Shown in pieces: positions 16,204 to 24,914 of a DNA stretch of 64,000 nt. A program made the translations under genes and the position numbers. Under the pieces are notes generated by a model. It was not told the origin of the DNA. It did no database searches and was given only the letters and a program-made list of their open reading frames with translations. Source of the DNA: Castellaniella sp044508625. Its GTDB lineage: Bacteria > Pseudomonadota > Gammaproteobacteria > Burkholderiales > Burkholderiaceae_B. Where the stretch lies: NCBI GenBank assembly GCA_044508625.1, contig JBIQHJ010000015.1:4435-68434 (forward strand), in the 5' to 3' direction. Position 1 is the first letter of the stretch. The number at the start of each line of letters is the position of its first letter.

Positions 16204-17793
16204 ATGAGTGAAGACCTGCACGTCACGGGGCGGGAATACATCCTGCGCGAGGGCGAGACCATCGTGCTGGCGACCGACCTCGAGGGGCGGATCACCTACG
16301 TCAACGAGGATTTCCTGCGCATCAGCGGGCACGAGCCCTCCGAGGTGATCGGCTCCTCGCAGAGCATCCTGCGCCATCCCGCGATGCCGCGCGAGCCCTT
16401 CGCCGACCTGATGCGCACCGTGCGCGGCGGCAAGGCCTGGTCGGGCCTGATGAAGAACCGCTGCAAGAACGGCGACCACTACTGGGTCGACATCCAGGCG
16501 GCGCCGATCTTCCAGGGCGGGCAGGTCACCGGATTCACCTCCATCCGGACCCGGCCGTCGCGCGAGCGGGTCGAGGCGGCCGAGCGCGTGTACGGCGCCA
16601 TGGCCGAGGGCCGGCGCGGCGTCCGGATCCACGAGGGCGTGATCTCCACGGCGGGGCCGGCGCGTCGCGCCCTGGCGCGCGCGGCCGGCGCGTCGCTGCG
16701 CGCCCGGGTGGCGGCGCACTCCATCGTGGGCGCGGGCCTGTTCGCCGCGCTCGGGGTGCTGGGGGCCGGCAGCCTGCCGGTGATGGCGCTGGCGGCGGCG
16801 GGCGCCGCCTGGTGCCTGGTCGGCGGCCTGGCGCTGTACCGCCCCGTGGCCAGCGCCGTGCGGCGCATGCGCGCGGACATCGAGCGCATCAGCTCGGGCG
16901 ACCTCTCGGGCCGGATCCAGAGCGGCGGCGCGGCCGAATTGGCCAGCCTCGCCCACGGCCTGCGCATCCTGCAGATCAACATGAAGCTGCTGATCGTGCG
17001 CATCAAGGAATCCGCCTCGGTCGTCGTCAGCGGCGTGCGCGAGATCGCCCAGGGCAATGACGACCTGTCGCGGCGCACCGACGTGCAGGCGAGCTCCCTC
17101 GAGGAAACCGCCGCCTCGATCGAGCAGCTCGCCAGCACGGTCAAGCAGAACGCCGCGCACGCCGGGCAGGCCAGCGAGCTGGCCTCGGGCTCCGAGCAGC
17201 AGGTGTCGCAGAGCGAGACCTCGCTGCGCCGCGCGGTCGACACCATGGCGCGCATCCAGGACAGCGCGCGCCGCATCGCCGACATTTCGGGCGTCATCAA
17301 CAGCATCGCCTTCCAGACCAATATCCTGGCGCTGAACGCGGCCGTCGAGGCGGCGCGCGCGGGCGAGGAGGGGCGGGGCTTTGCCGTGGTCGCGGCCGAG
17401 GTCCGCGGCCTCGCCCAGCGCACCGGCGAGGCCGCCCGCGAAATCGAAGCCCTGATCGGCCGGTCGGTCCAGGCCATCGGCGAGGGGGCGGACATGGTCG
17501 GCGAGGCGGGCCGGATCTCGGCGGAGGCGCGCGAGGCCGTGCATCAATTCGTCTCGCTCGTCCACGAGATCACCCTGGCCAGCCAGGAGCAGGGGCAGGG
17601 CATCGAGCAGGTCAACCTCGCGATGACCGAGATCGACGGCGCCACCCGCAGCAACGCCGCGCTGGTGGCGCAGGCCGCGGCGGCGGCGGGCAACATCCGC
17701 CGCCAGGCGGAAAAGCTCGGCGCGCTGGTGAATTCCTTCAGGCTGTTTGAATCATCGTCGGCGGATAGACTTGCCGTGCCGTCTCGCGGATGA
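16204..17793 (+). CDS. PAS-domain methyl-accepting chemotaxis protein (Aer-like)
   Basis: 529-residue chemoreceptor. An N-terminal PAS domain (about 15-120; VLATDLEGRITYVNEDFLRISG and WSGLMKNRCKNGDHYWV) resembles Aer, which senses redox through FAD. Two hydrophobic segments (about 160-215) form a membrane hairpin without a real periplasmic domain. A HAMP-like linker and the signalling domain follow, with the hairpin tip IINSIAFQTNILALNAAVEAARAG-type sequence near residues 365-390. AGGAGG ribosome site. It lies 65 bp after the dehydrogenase and inside the aromatic cluster, so energy taxis to aromatic substrates is plausible. Its 3' end overlaps the convergent LysR gene by 56 bp. Confidence 0.9.
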   Translation: MSEDLHVTGREYILREGETIVLATDLEGRITYVNEDFLRISGHEPSEVIGSSQSILRHPAMPREPFADLMRTVRGGKAWSGLMKNRCKNGDHYWVDIQAAPIFQGGQVTGFTSIRTRPSRERVEAAERVYGAMAEGRRGVRIHEGVISTAGPARRALARAAGASLRARVAAHSIVGAGLFAALGVLGAGSLPVMALAAAGAAWCLVGGLALYRPVASAVRRMRADIERISSGDLSGRIQSGGAAELASLAHGLRILQINMKLLIVRIKESASVVVSGVREIAQGNDDLSRRTDVQASSLEETAASIEQLASTVKQNAAHAGQASELASGSEQQVSQSETSLRRAVDTMARIQDSARRIADISGVINSIAFQTNILALNAAVEAARAGEEGRGFAVVAAEVRGLAQRTGEAAREIEALIGRSVQAIGEGADMVGEAGRISAEAREAVHQFVSLVHEITLASQEQGQGIEQVNLAMTEIDGATRSNAALVAQAAAAAGNIRRQAEKLGALVNSFRLFESSSADRLAVPSRG

Positions 17794-18673
17794 GCTCGAG
17801 CACGGCGTTCTGGGTCAGGGTCGTGATGCGGCCCGAGGCCGTGGCCACGCACAGGCGGCTGATCAACTGCGGCTGGACGATCGGGCGGATGTGGTAGAGG
17901 TCGGGGCGCGCCGAGGTCAGCACGGCGTGCTCGGTCAGCACGGCGTAGCCCGCGCCGTCGGCCACCAGGTCGAGGATCGCGGGCACGCCGTCGATCTCGA
18001 GGCGGATGTTGGGCTTCAGGCCGATGGTCGACATCTCGGCCTCGAGCAGCATGCGGATCGTGTGCGGGCGGTTGGGGATCACCAGGGGGATGTTCCTGAG
18101 CGATTCCAGGGGCATCGGCTTGTCGGAGGGATGGGGGCCGCGCGGGCCGACCAGGTACAGGGACTCGCAGGTCAGGGGCGCGATGTCGAGCTCGGCCGAG
18201 GGGCTGGGATTGTAGAGCAGGGCGATGTCCAGGCGGCCCGCCAGCAGCCATTCCTGCATGACGAAGGACAGCCCCTCGCTGATCGACAGCGAGGCGTTGG
18301 GCAGGTGCTTGCGCACCTTGCGGGTCAGGCGTACGGTCATCATCTTGGAGGCGCTGGGCGCGATCCCCAGGGCGACCCGGCCGGCCAGGGCGCCCTGGAC
18401 CCGGCCCAGGTCCTCCTTGGCGCGGTCGATCTGGTGCAGGATGCCCCGGCAATGCTCGAGCAGCAGCTTGCCGGCCTCGGTGGTGGTCACCCCGCGCCCG
18501 TTGCGGTTGAGCAGGTTTTGCCGCAGCTCGACCTCGAGCATGCGCACCTGCCGGCTGAGCGCCGGCTGGGCGATGTTGAGGGCGCGGGAGGCCTGGGTGA
18601 AGCTGCCCAGCTCGGCCACGCGGAGGAAATATTCGAGCTGCTTGAGGTCCATGTCGCTGTCCATGCACGGCAT
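17738..18673 (-). CDS. LysR-family regulator of the 4,5-cleavage operon (LigR-like role)
   Basis: 311-residue LysR protein. The winged HTH (LKQLEYFLRVAELGSFTQAS ... ALNIAQPALSRQVRMLE) occupies residues 9-70 and is followed by a two-lobed effector domain. Divergent from galD-ligJKIABC, so it probably activates that operon with a pathway intermediate, as LigR does in sphingomonads. Starts at 18664 or 18652 (MDLKQLEY) are equally possible; no clear ribosome site distinguishes them. The 3' end overlaps the chemoreceptor gene tail to tail by 56 bp. Confidence 0.85.
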   Translation of the reverse strand: MPCMDSDMDLKQLEYFLRVAELGSFTQASRALNIAQPALSRQVRMLEVELRQNLLNRNGRGVTTTEAGKLLLEHCRGILHQIDRAKEDLGRVQGALAGRVALGIAPSASKMMTVRLTRKVRKHLPNASLSISEGLSFVMQEWLLAGRLDIALLYNPSPSAELDIAPLTCESLYLVGPRGPHPSDKPMPLESLRNIPLVIPNRPHTIRMLLEAEMSTIGLKPNIRLEIDGVPAILDLVADGAGYAVLTEHAVLTSARPDLYHIRPIVQPQLISRLCVATASGRITTLTQNAVLELIRETARQVYPPTMIQTA

Positions 18674-18698
18674 GATGTGGTACGTATCATAGCATTAT

Positions 18699-18713
18699 GG
18701 CATAGCTGATAGT
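18699..18713. promoter_or_regulatory. Candidate LysR operator in the LysR/galD intergenic region
   Basis: GGCATAGCTGATAGT, one mismatch from 14177-14191. The segment contains a T-N11-A arrangement typical of LysR sites and lies between the divergent starts. Confidence 0.45.
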
Positions 18714-18763
18714 GAGTAACAGGCCTTATCTAAATGTCCGGTTCCGCCCATAATGAGTTCATC

Positions 18764-19900
18764 ATGCAAAAAGCCATTCCTACCCTTTTCATGCGCGGCG
18801 GCACGTCGCGCGGGCCTTTCTTCCTCGAGTCGGATCTGCCCGCCGACACGGCGGCGCGCGACCGGGTCCTGCTGGCCGTCATGGGTTCGCCCGACCCGCG
18901 CCAGATCGATGGCCTGGGCGGCGCCCACCCCCTGACCAGCAAGGTCGGCATCGTCCGGCGCGGCACCGAACCCGGCGTGGACGTGGACTTTCTCTTTGCC
19001 CAGCTCCAGCCCGACCGCGACACCGTCGACACCACGCCCAATTGCGGCAACATGCTGGCGGCGGTCGTGCCCTTCGCCATCGAGGTCGGCCTGGTCGAGC
19101 CCCAGGGCGACGAGACCACGGTGCGGGTGCTGACCCGCAACACCGGCATGCAGTGCGACATCACGGTGCGCACGCCGATGACCCCCGAGGGCCGCCGCGT
19201 GAGCTACGAGGGCGAGGCCCGCATCGACGGCGTGCCGGGCCGCGCCGCGCCCATCACCATCAATTTCCTCGATACCGCCGGATCCGTCTGCTCGGGCCTG
19301 CTGCCCACCGGCCGGGTGCTCGACACGGTCCACGTCGAGCCCGGCGCGGGCGACGGCTTCGAGGCCTTCGACATCGAGGTCACCTGCATCGACAATGGCA
19401 TGCCGCTGGTGATGTTCCGCGCGGCCGACCTGGGCCGCAGCGGCTACGAGACCCCGGCCGAGCTCAACGCCGACGAGGCGCTCAAGGCGCGCATCGAGGC
19501 CCTGCGCCTGCGCACCGGCGAGCTCATGGGCCTGGGCGACGTCCGCGATCGCAACTATCCCAAGATGACCCTGGTGTCCGAGCCCCGCGACGGCGGCAGC
19601 ATCAGCACCCGCAGCTTCATCCCCCACGTCTGCCACGAGGCCATCGGCGTGCTGGCCGCGGTCACCGTGGGCACGGCCTGCGTGCTCGAGGGCTCGGTCA
19701 CGCGCGGGATCGCGCGCGTGCCCGAGGGCGCGCGCAAGACCGTCTCGATCGAGCACCCCAGCGGCGAGTTCAGCGTCGAGCTCGAGCTCGATCCCGCGGA
19801 CGACCAGAAAGTTTCGCGCGCGGCGCTGCTGCGCACCGCGCGCCTGATCATGCGGGGCGAGGTCATGGTCCCGGCCTCCGCATATCCCGAAACCCGATAG
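18764..19900 (+). CDS. galD: 4-oxalomesaconate tautomerase (GalD/LigU, PrpF family)
   Basis: 378-residue PrpF-fold isomerase with diaminopimelate-epimerase-like halves. Family blocks: FMRGGTSRGPFFLESDLP at the start, DTTPNCGNMLAAV containing a catalytic-type Cys, and GTACVLEGSVTRGIAR late. It would tautomerise or isomerise 4-oxalomesaconate between steps LigI and LigJ. ATG 18764 gives the usual family N-terminus; ATG 18734 would add ten residues. It heads the operon galD-ligJ-ligK-ligI-ligA-ligB-ligC. PrpF-type aconitate isomerases are the alternative, but the context strongly favours the lig pathway. Confidence 0.88.
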   Translation: MQKAIPTLFMRGGTSRGPFFLESDLPADTAARDRVLLAVMGSPDPRQIDGLGGAHPLTSKVGIVRRGTEPGVDVDFLFAQLQPDRDTVDTTPNCGNMLAAVVPFAIEVGLVEPQGDETTVRVLTRNTGMQCDITVRTPMTPEGRRVSYEGEARIDGVPGRAAPITINFLDTAGSVCSGLLPTGRVLDTVHVEPGAGDGFEAFDIEVTCIDNGMPLVMFRAADLGRSGYETPAELNADEALKARIEALRLRTGELMGLGDVRDRNYPKMTLVSEPRDGGSISTRSFIPHVCHEAIGVLAAVTVGTACVLEGSVTRGIARVPEGARKTVSIEHPSGEFSVELELDPADDQKVSRAALLRTARLIMRGEVMVPASAYPETR

Positions 19901-19921
19901 CCTAGGAAGGACACGTCCGAC

Positions 19922-20965
19922 ATGAGCAGAAAGCCCTTGATCATCGATTGCCACGGCCACTACACGACGGCGCCGCAGGCCCTGGCCGACTGGCGCGATC
20001 GCCAGATCGCCGGGATCGCGGATCCTTCGGTCATGCCCAAGGCGTCCGACCTGCGGATCAGCGACGACGAGCTGCGCGAGACGATCGAGACCAACCAGTT
20101 GCGCCTGATGCGCGAGCGCGGTTCCGACCTGACGATCTTCTCGCCCCGGGCGAGCTTCATGGCGCACCACATCGGCGACTTCGAGGTCTCGAGCGCCTGG
20201 GCCGCGATCTGCAACGAGCTCTGCCACCGCGTCGCCCAGCTCTTTCCCGAGCATTTCGTCACCGCGGCGATGCTGCCGCAATCGCCCGGCGTCGATCCGG
20301 CGACCTGCATCCCCGAGCTCGAGAAATGCGTGCGCGAATACGGCGCGGTGGGCATCAACCTCAACCCCGATCCCTCGGGCGGCCACTGGAATTCGCCGCC
20401 GCTGTCCGACCGTTCCTGGTATCCGATCTACGAAAAGATGGTCGAGTACGACATCCCGGCCATGATCCACGTCTCCACGAGCTGCAATCCGTGCTTCCAC
20501 ACGACGGGTTCGCACTACCTGAACGCGGACACCACCGCCTTCATGCAGTGCCTGACCTCGGACCTGTTCAAGGATTTCCCCACGCTGCGCTTCGTCATCC
20601 CGCATGGCGGCGGCGCGGCGCCCTATCATTGGGGACGGTTCCGCGGCCTGGCCCAGGCCCTGAAAAAGCCGCTGCTCGACGAGCACCTGCTCAACAACAT
20701 CTATTTCGATACCTGCGTCTATCACCAGCCGGGCATCGACCTGCTGACCAAGGTGATCCCGGTCAAGAACGTGCTGTTCGCTTCCGAGATGATCGGCGCG
20801 GTGCGCGGCATCGATCCCGAGACCGGCCACTATTTCGACGACACCAAGCGCTACATCGAGGCTGCGACCACGCTCAGCGAGGCGGACCGGTTCCAGATCT
20901 ACGAAGGCAACGCGCGACGCGTCTATCCGCGGCTGGATGCCGCCCTGAAGGCCAGGGGCCTCTGA
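19922..20965 (+). CDS. ligJ: 4-oxalomesaconate hydratase (LigJ)
   Basis: 347-residue amidohydrolase-superfamily (ACMSD-like) lyase adding water to 4-oxalomesaconate to give 4-carboxy-4-hydroxy-2-oxoadipate. Metal-binding features: IIDCHGHYT at the N-terminus, AMIHVSTSCNPC in the middle and VIPHGGGAAPYHWGRFRG. The C-terminal FASEMIGAVRGIDP block is characteristic of LigJ/PmdE. Start ATG after AAGGA. 21 bp after galD, 30 bp before ligK. Confidence 0.92.
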   Translation: MSRKPLIIDCHGHYTTAPQALADWRDRQIAGIADPSVMPKASDLRISDDELRETIETNQLRLMRERGSDLTIFSPRASFMAHHIGDFEVSSAWAAICNELCHRVAQLFPEHFVTAAMLPQSPGVDPATCIPELEKCVREYGAVGINLNPDPSGGHWNSPPLSDRSWYPIYEKMVEYDIPAMIHVSTSCNPCFHTTGSHYLNADTTAFMQCLTSDLFKDFPTLRFVIPHGGGAAPYHWGRFRGLAQALKKPLLDEHLLNNIYFDTCVYHQPGIDLLTKVIPVKNVLFASEMIGAVRGIDPETGHYFDDTKRYIEAATTLSEADRFQIYEGNARRVYPRLDAALKARGL

Positions 20966-20995
20966 GCCCCGCCTCCCGAACCAAGGACTACTGAA

Positions 20996-21691
20996 ATGGC
21001 ACCTCCTCTGAACAACCTGGGCGTCGTCCACCGCAACATCCGGCGCGCCGATCCGGCCGCGGCCGAGCGCCTCTCGAAATTCGGCGTGGCGACCATCCAC
21101 GAGGCCATGGGCCGCGTGGGCCTCATGAAGACCTACATGCGCCCCGTCTATCGCGGCGCGCGCATGGGCGGCACCGCCGTGACCGTGCTGCTGCAGCCCG
21201 GCGACAACTGGATGCTGCACGTGGCCGCCGAGCAGATCCAGCCCGGCGACGTGGTGGTGGCGGCCTGCACGACCGACAGCACCGACGGCTTCTTCGGCGA
21301 CCTGCTGGCGACCTCCTTCAAGGCGCGCGGCGCGCGCGGCCTCATCATCGACGGCGGCGTGCGCGACGTCGACACCCTCGAGGAAATGGACTTCCCGGTC
21401 TTCAGCCGCGCCATCAGCGCCAAGGGCACCGTCAAGGGCACGCTGGGCTCGGTGAACGTCCCGGTGGTGTGCGCCGGCGCCCAGGTGATGCCGGGCGACG
21501 TGGTCGTCGCCGACGTCGACGGCGTGGTGGTCGTGCCCGCGGCGATCGCCGGCGAGGTGGCCGACCGCGCCCAGGCCCGCGAGGACAACGAGGGCGCCAA
21601 GCGCGACATCTTCGCCTCCGGCGTGCTCGGCCTGGACTACTACAAGATGCGCGAGGGCCTGGAAAAGGCCGGCCTCAAGTACATCGACTGA
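20996..21691 (+). CDS. ligK: 4-hydroxy-4-methyl-2-oxoglutarate / 4-carboxy-4-hydroxy-2-oxoadipate aldolase (LigK)
   Basis: 231-residue class II aldolase of the RraA-like fold that cleaves 4-carboxy-4-hydroxy-2-oxoadipate to pyruvate and oxaloacetate, the last step of the pathway. The metal/substrate segment GLIIDGGVRDVDTLEEMDFPVF carries the Arg-Asp pair expected in this family, and GDVVVADVDGVVVVP is also typical. The length equals LigK/PmdF (about 228). Part of the galD operon. Confidence 0.93.
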   Translation: MAPPLNNLGVVHRNIRRADPAAAERLSKFGVATIHEAMGRVGLMKTYMRPVYRGARMGGTAVTVLLQPGDNWMLHVAAEQIQPGDVVVAACTTDSTDGFFGDLLATSFKARGARGLIIDGGVRDVDTLEEMDFPVFSRAISAKGTVKGTLGSVNVPVVCAGAQVMPGDVVVADVDGVVVVPAAIAGEVADRAQAREDNEGAKRDIFASGVLGLDYYKMREGLEKAGLKYID

Positions 21692-21715
21692 GAAAACCCG
21701 CCAAGGATGCCAGGG

Positions 21716-22639
21716 ATGCCGCACACCGCGAACGAGACCTTCACCAAGACGCCGGGCTGGCTGGATTTCTACGACGGCCCGAGCAAGCCCCGCTTTCGCG
21801 TGCCCGAGGGCGCGGTGGACGCGCACTGCCACGTCTTCGGGCCCGGCGCCGTCTTCCCCTACGCCCCCGAGCGCAAGTACACGCCCTGCGACGCGCCGAA
21901 AGAGGCCCTGTTCGCCCTGCGCGACCACCTGGGCTTCGCCAGGAACGTGATCGTGCAGGCGACCTGCCACGGCACCGACAACCGGGCGCTGGTCGATGCG
22001 CTGCGCGCCTCCGGCGACCGGGCGCGCGGGGTGGCCACGGTGGCGCGCGACGTCACCGACGCCGAGCTGCGCGAGATGCACGAGGCGGGGGTGCGCGGCA
22101 CGCGCTTCAATTTCGTGCGCCGCCTCGCCGACTTCACCCCGCGCGAGGTGCTGGCCGAGATCGCCGGGCGCATCGCGCCGCTGGGATGGCACGTCGTCGT
22201 CTATTTCGAGGCGCAGGACCTCCCCGAGCTCTACGATTTCTTCACGACCCTGCCGACCACGGTGGTGGTCGACCACATGGGCCGGCCCGACGTGTCCAAG
22301 CCGGTGGACGGCCCCGAGTTCGAGCTGTTCGTGCGCATGATGCGCGAGCACCCGAACATCTGGAGCAAGGTCAGTTGCCCCGAGCGCCTGAGCAAGTCCG
22401 GGCCCCCGGCGCTCGACGGCCAGCAGCACGCCTACCTGGACGTGGTGCCGTTCGCCCGCCGCCTGGTCGAGACCTTTCCCGACCGCGTGCTGTGGGGCAC
22501 CGACTGGCCGCATCCCAATCTGAAGGACCACATGCCCGATGACGGACTGCTGGTGGACTACATCCCCCAGATCGCGCCGACCGCCGAGCTGCAGCACAAG
22601 CTCCTGGTCGACAATCCGAACCGCTTGTATTGGAGGTGA
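21716..22639 (+). CDS. ligI: 2-pyrone-4,6-dicarboxylate hydrolase (LigI)
   Basis: 307-residue amidohydrolase opening the lactone 2-pyrone-4,6-dicarboxylate to 4-oxalomesaconate/4-carboxy-2-hydroxymuconate. Features: VDAHCHVFGPG (HxH), RGTRFNFVRR, VVDHMGRPD and the C-terminal LWGTDWPHPNL with the catalytic Asp. The start at 21716 is preferred because AAGGA lies 8 nt upstream; ATG 21707 is too close to that site. It precedes ligA by 3 bp. Confidence 0.93.
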   Translation: MPHTANETFTKTPGWLDFYDGPSKPRFRVPEGAVDAHCHVFGPGAVFPYAPERKYTPCDAPKEALFALRDHLGFARNVIVQATCHGTDNRALVDALRASGDRARGVATVARDVTDAELREMHEAGVRGTRFNFVRRLADFTPREVLAEIAGRIAPLGWHVVVYFEAQDLPELYDFFTTLPTTVVVDHMGRPDVSKPVDGPEFELFVRMMREHPNIWSKVSCPERLSKSGPPALDGQQHAYLDVVPFARRLVETFPDRVLWGTDWPHPNLKDHMPDDGLLVDYIPQIAPTAELQHKLLVDNPNRLYWR

Positions 22640-22642
22640 GCC

Positions 22643-23035
22643 ATGTCGCTCAATAAACCCTATACCGATATCCCCGGCACGATCATTTTCGACGCCGACC
22701 AGTCGCGCGAGGGCTATCACCTGAACCAGTTCTGCATGTCGCTGATGAAGGCCGAGAACCGCGAGCGGTTCAAGGCCAATGAGCGCGCGTACCTGGACGA
22801 ATGGCCCATGACCGAGGAACAAAAGCAGGCCGTGCTCGCGCGCGACCTCAACCGCTGCCTCCAACTGGGCGGCAACATCTATTTTCTGGCCAAGCTCGGC
22901 GCGACCGACGGCCGCTCCTTCCAGTACATGGCGGCCAGCATGACCGGCATGTCCCAGGAGGAATACCGCGACATGATGGTGGCGGGCGGCCGCAGCGTCG
23001 AAGGCAATCGCAGGACGGGGGAATCCAAGTCATGA
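22643..23035 (+). CDS. ligA: Protocatechuate 4,5-dioxygenase alpha subunit (LigA)
   Basis: 130-residue small subunit, the usual LigA length (about 139). Blocks: DIPGTIIFDADQSREGYHLN, YLDEWPMTEEQKQAVLARD and GGNIYFLAKLGATDG, which caps the active site of LigB. ATG after GGAGG. The stop overlaps the ligB start (ATGA), consistent with stoichiometric translation. Confidence 0.94.
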   Translation: MSLNKPYTDIPGTIIFDADQSREGYHLNQFCMSLMKAENRERFKANERAYLDEWPMTEEQKQAVLARDLNRCLQLGGNIYFLAKLGATDGRSFQYMAASMTGMSQEEYRDMMVAGGRSVEGNRRTGESKS

Positions 23036-23904
23036 GCAGCAAGCAGCATGCGCGCATCGGCGCCAGCGTCTACACCTCGCACGTCCCGGCCATCGGGGCG
23101 GCCCTCGACCTGGGCAAGACGGCCGAGCCCTACTGGGCCCCGCTGTTCCAGGGCTACGAGCCGTCCAAGCAGTGGATGCGCGACAACACGCCCGACGTGA
23201 TCTTCCTGGTCTACAACGATCACGCCACCGCCTTCAGCCTCGAGATCATCCCGACCTTCGCCATCGGCTGCGCGGCCCGGTTCCAGCCCGCCGACGAGGG
23301 CTGGGGCCCGCGCCCTGTGCCCACGGTGATCGGCCATCCCAAGCTCGCCGCGCACATCGCGCAGTCCGTGATCCAGCAGGACTTCGACCTGACCATCGTC
23401 AACAAGATGGACGTCGACCACGGCCTGACGGTGCCGCTGTCGCTGATGTGCGGCCAGCCCGAGGCCTGGCCCTGCCCGGTGATCCCGTTCGCGGTCAACG
23501 TGGTGCAGTATCCCGTGCCGTCGGGGCGCCGCTGCTTCGAGCTGGGGCGGGCGATCCGCCGCGCCATCGAGTCCTACGACGAGCCCCTGAACGTCCACAT
23601 CTGGGGCACGGGCGGCATGAGCCACCAGCTCCAGGGCCCGCGCGCCGGCCTGATCAACAAGGAATTCGACCAGGCCTTCCTCGACCGCCTGATCTCCGAC
23701 CCCGAGGCGCAGGCCAACGTGCCGCACATCGACTACGTGCGCGAGGCGGGTTCCGAAGGCATCGAGCTGGTCATGTGGCTGATCGCGCGCGGCGCCATGG
23801 CCGATGCCGCCGGCGGTCCGCCGCCCAAGGTGGTCCATCGTTTCTATCACGTGCCCGCGTCCAACACGGCGGTGGGCCATCTGATCCTGGAGGAGCAGGC
23901 ATGA
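23032..23904 (+). CDS. ligB: Protocatechuate 4,5-dioxygenase beta subunit (LigB)
   Basis: 290-residue catalytic subunit of the Fe(II) extradiol enzyme that opens protocatechuate to 4-carboxy-2-hydroxymuconate-6-semialdehyde. Iron ligands: His17 (YTSHVPAIG), His64 (YNDHATAF) and the Glu in SEGIELVMWLI; the acid/base His is in WGTGGMSHQLQGPRAG. NKMDVDHGLTVPLS and PADEGWGPRPVP match classical LigB/PmdB closely, unlike the divergent copy at 8318-9172. It ends 4 bp into ligC (ATGA overlap). Confidence 0.95.
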   Translation: MSSKQHARIGASVYTSHVPAIGAALDLGKTAEPYWAPLFQGYEPSKQWMRDNTPDVIFLVYNDHATAFSLEIIPTFAIGCAARFQPADEGWGPRPVPTVIGHPKLAAHIAQSVIQQDFDLTIVNKMDVDHGLTVPLSLMCGQPEAWPCPVIPFAVNVVQYPVPSGRRCFELGRAIRRAIESYDEPLNVHIWGTGGMSHQLQGPRAGLINKEFDQAFLDRLISDPEAQANVPHIDYVREAGSEGIELVMWLIARGAMADAAGGPPPKVVHRFYHVPASNTAVGHLILEEQA

Positions 23905-24860
23905 GTCCATCGACGATCAAGGTCGCCCTGGCCGGGGCCGGCGCGTTCGGCATCAAGCACCTGGACGGCATCCGCAACATCGACGGCGTCGAGGTGGTCT
24001 CGCTGGTCAGCCGCGAGATCGACAAGACCCGCAAGGTCGCCGAGAAATACGGCATCGGGCACGCCACGACCGAGCTGGACGAGGCGCTGGCGCGCCCCGA
24101 GGTCGACGCCGTGATCCTGTGCACGCCCACCCAGATGCACGCCTCGCAGGCCATGGCGTGCCTGCGGGCCGGCAAGCACGTGCAGGTCGAGATCCCCATG
24201 GCCGACAGCCTCGAGGACGCCGAGGCGCTGGCCGCCCTGGCGGCCGAGAGCGGCAAGGTCGCGATGTGCGGCCACACCCGGCGCTTCAACCCCAGCCACC
24301 AGTACGTCCACGGCCGCATCCAGCGCGGCGAGTTCAAGGTCCAGCAGATGGACGTCCAGACGTATTTCTTCCGGCGCACCAACATGAACGCGCTGGGCGA
24401 GCCGCGTAGCTGGACCGACCACCTGCTGTGGCACCACGCGGCCCACACCGTGGACCTGTTCGCCTACCAGGCGGGCAGCCCCATCGTGCAGGCCAACGCG
24501 CTGCAAGGCCCCATCCATCCCGAGCTCGGCATCGCCATGGACATGTCCATCCAGCTCAAGGCCGAGAACGGCGCGATCTGCACCCTGTCGCTGAGCTTCA
24601 ACAACGATGGGCCGCTGGGCACGTTCTTCCGCTACATTGGCGATACGGCGACGTACATCGCGCGCTACGACGACCTGTTCAACGGCAGGGAGGAACCCAT
24701 CGACGTGAGCAAGGTGGCGGTCTCGATGAACGGCATCGAGCTGCAGGATCGCGAGTTCTTCGCCGCGATCCGCGAGGGCCGCGAGCCCAACGCGAGTGTC
24801 CGCCAGGTGCTGCCGTGCTATCGCGTATTGCATCGACTCGAGCAACAACTTCGGTCCTGA
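23901..24860 (+). CDS. ligC: 4-carboxy-2-hydroxymuconate-6-semialdehyde dehydrogenase (LigC)
   Basis: 319-residue GFO/IDH/MocA-family NADP-dependent dehydrogenase that oxidises the ring-cleavage product (as hemiacetal) to 2-pyrone-4,6-dicarboxylate. The Rossmann motif is VALAGAGAFGIKHLDGI; the EIPMADSLEDAEAL block replaces the EKP of the wider family; HTRRFNPSHQYVH and DHLLWHHAAHTVDLF are LigC/PmdC-like. Length matches LigC (315). Translationally coupled to ligB. Confidence 0.94.
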   Translation: MSPSTIKVALAGAGAFGIKHLDGIRNIDGVEVVSLVSREIDKTRKVAEKYGIGHATTELDEALARPEVDAVILCTPTQMHASQAMACLRAGKHVQVEIPMADSLEDAEALAALAAESGKVAMCGHTRRFNPSHQYVHGRIQRGEFKVQQMDVQTYFFRRTNMNALGEPRSWTDHLLWHHAAHTVDLFAYQAGSPIVQANALQGPIHPELGIAMDMSIQLKAENGAICTLSLSFNNDGPLGTFFRYIGDTATYIARYDDLFNGREEPIDVSKVAVSMNGIELQDREFFAAIREGREPNASVRQVLPCYRVLHRLEQQLRS

Positions 24861-24914
24861 GCCACCGGCCGGAGCCCCCCCCAAGGCAACACCATTTCCA
24901 CAAAGGAGAGCACC

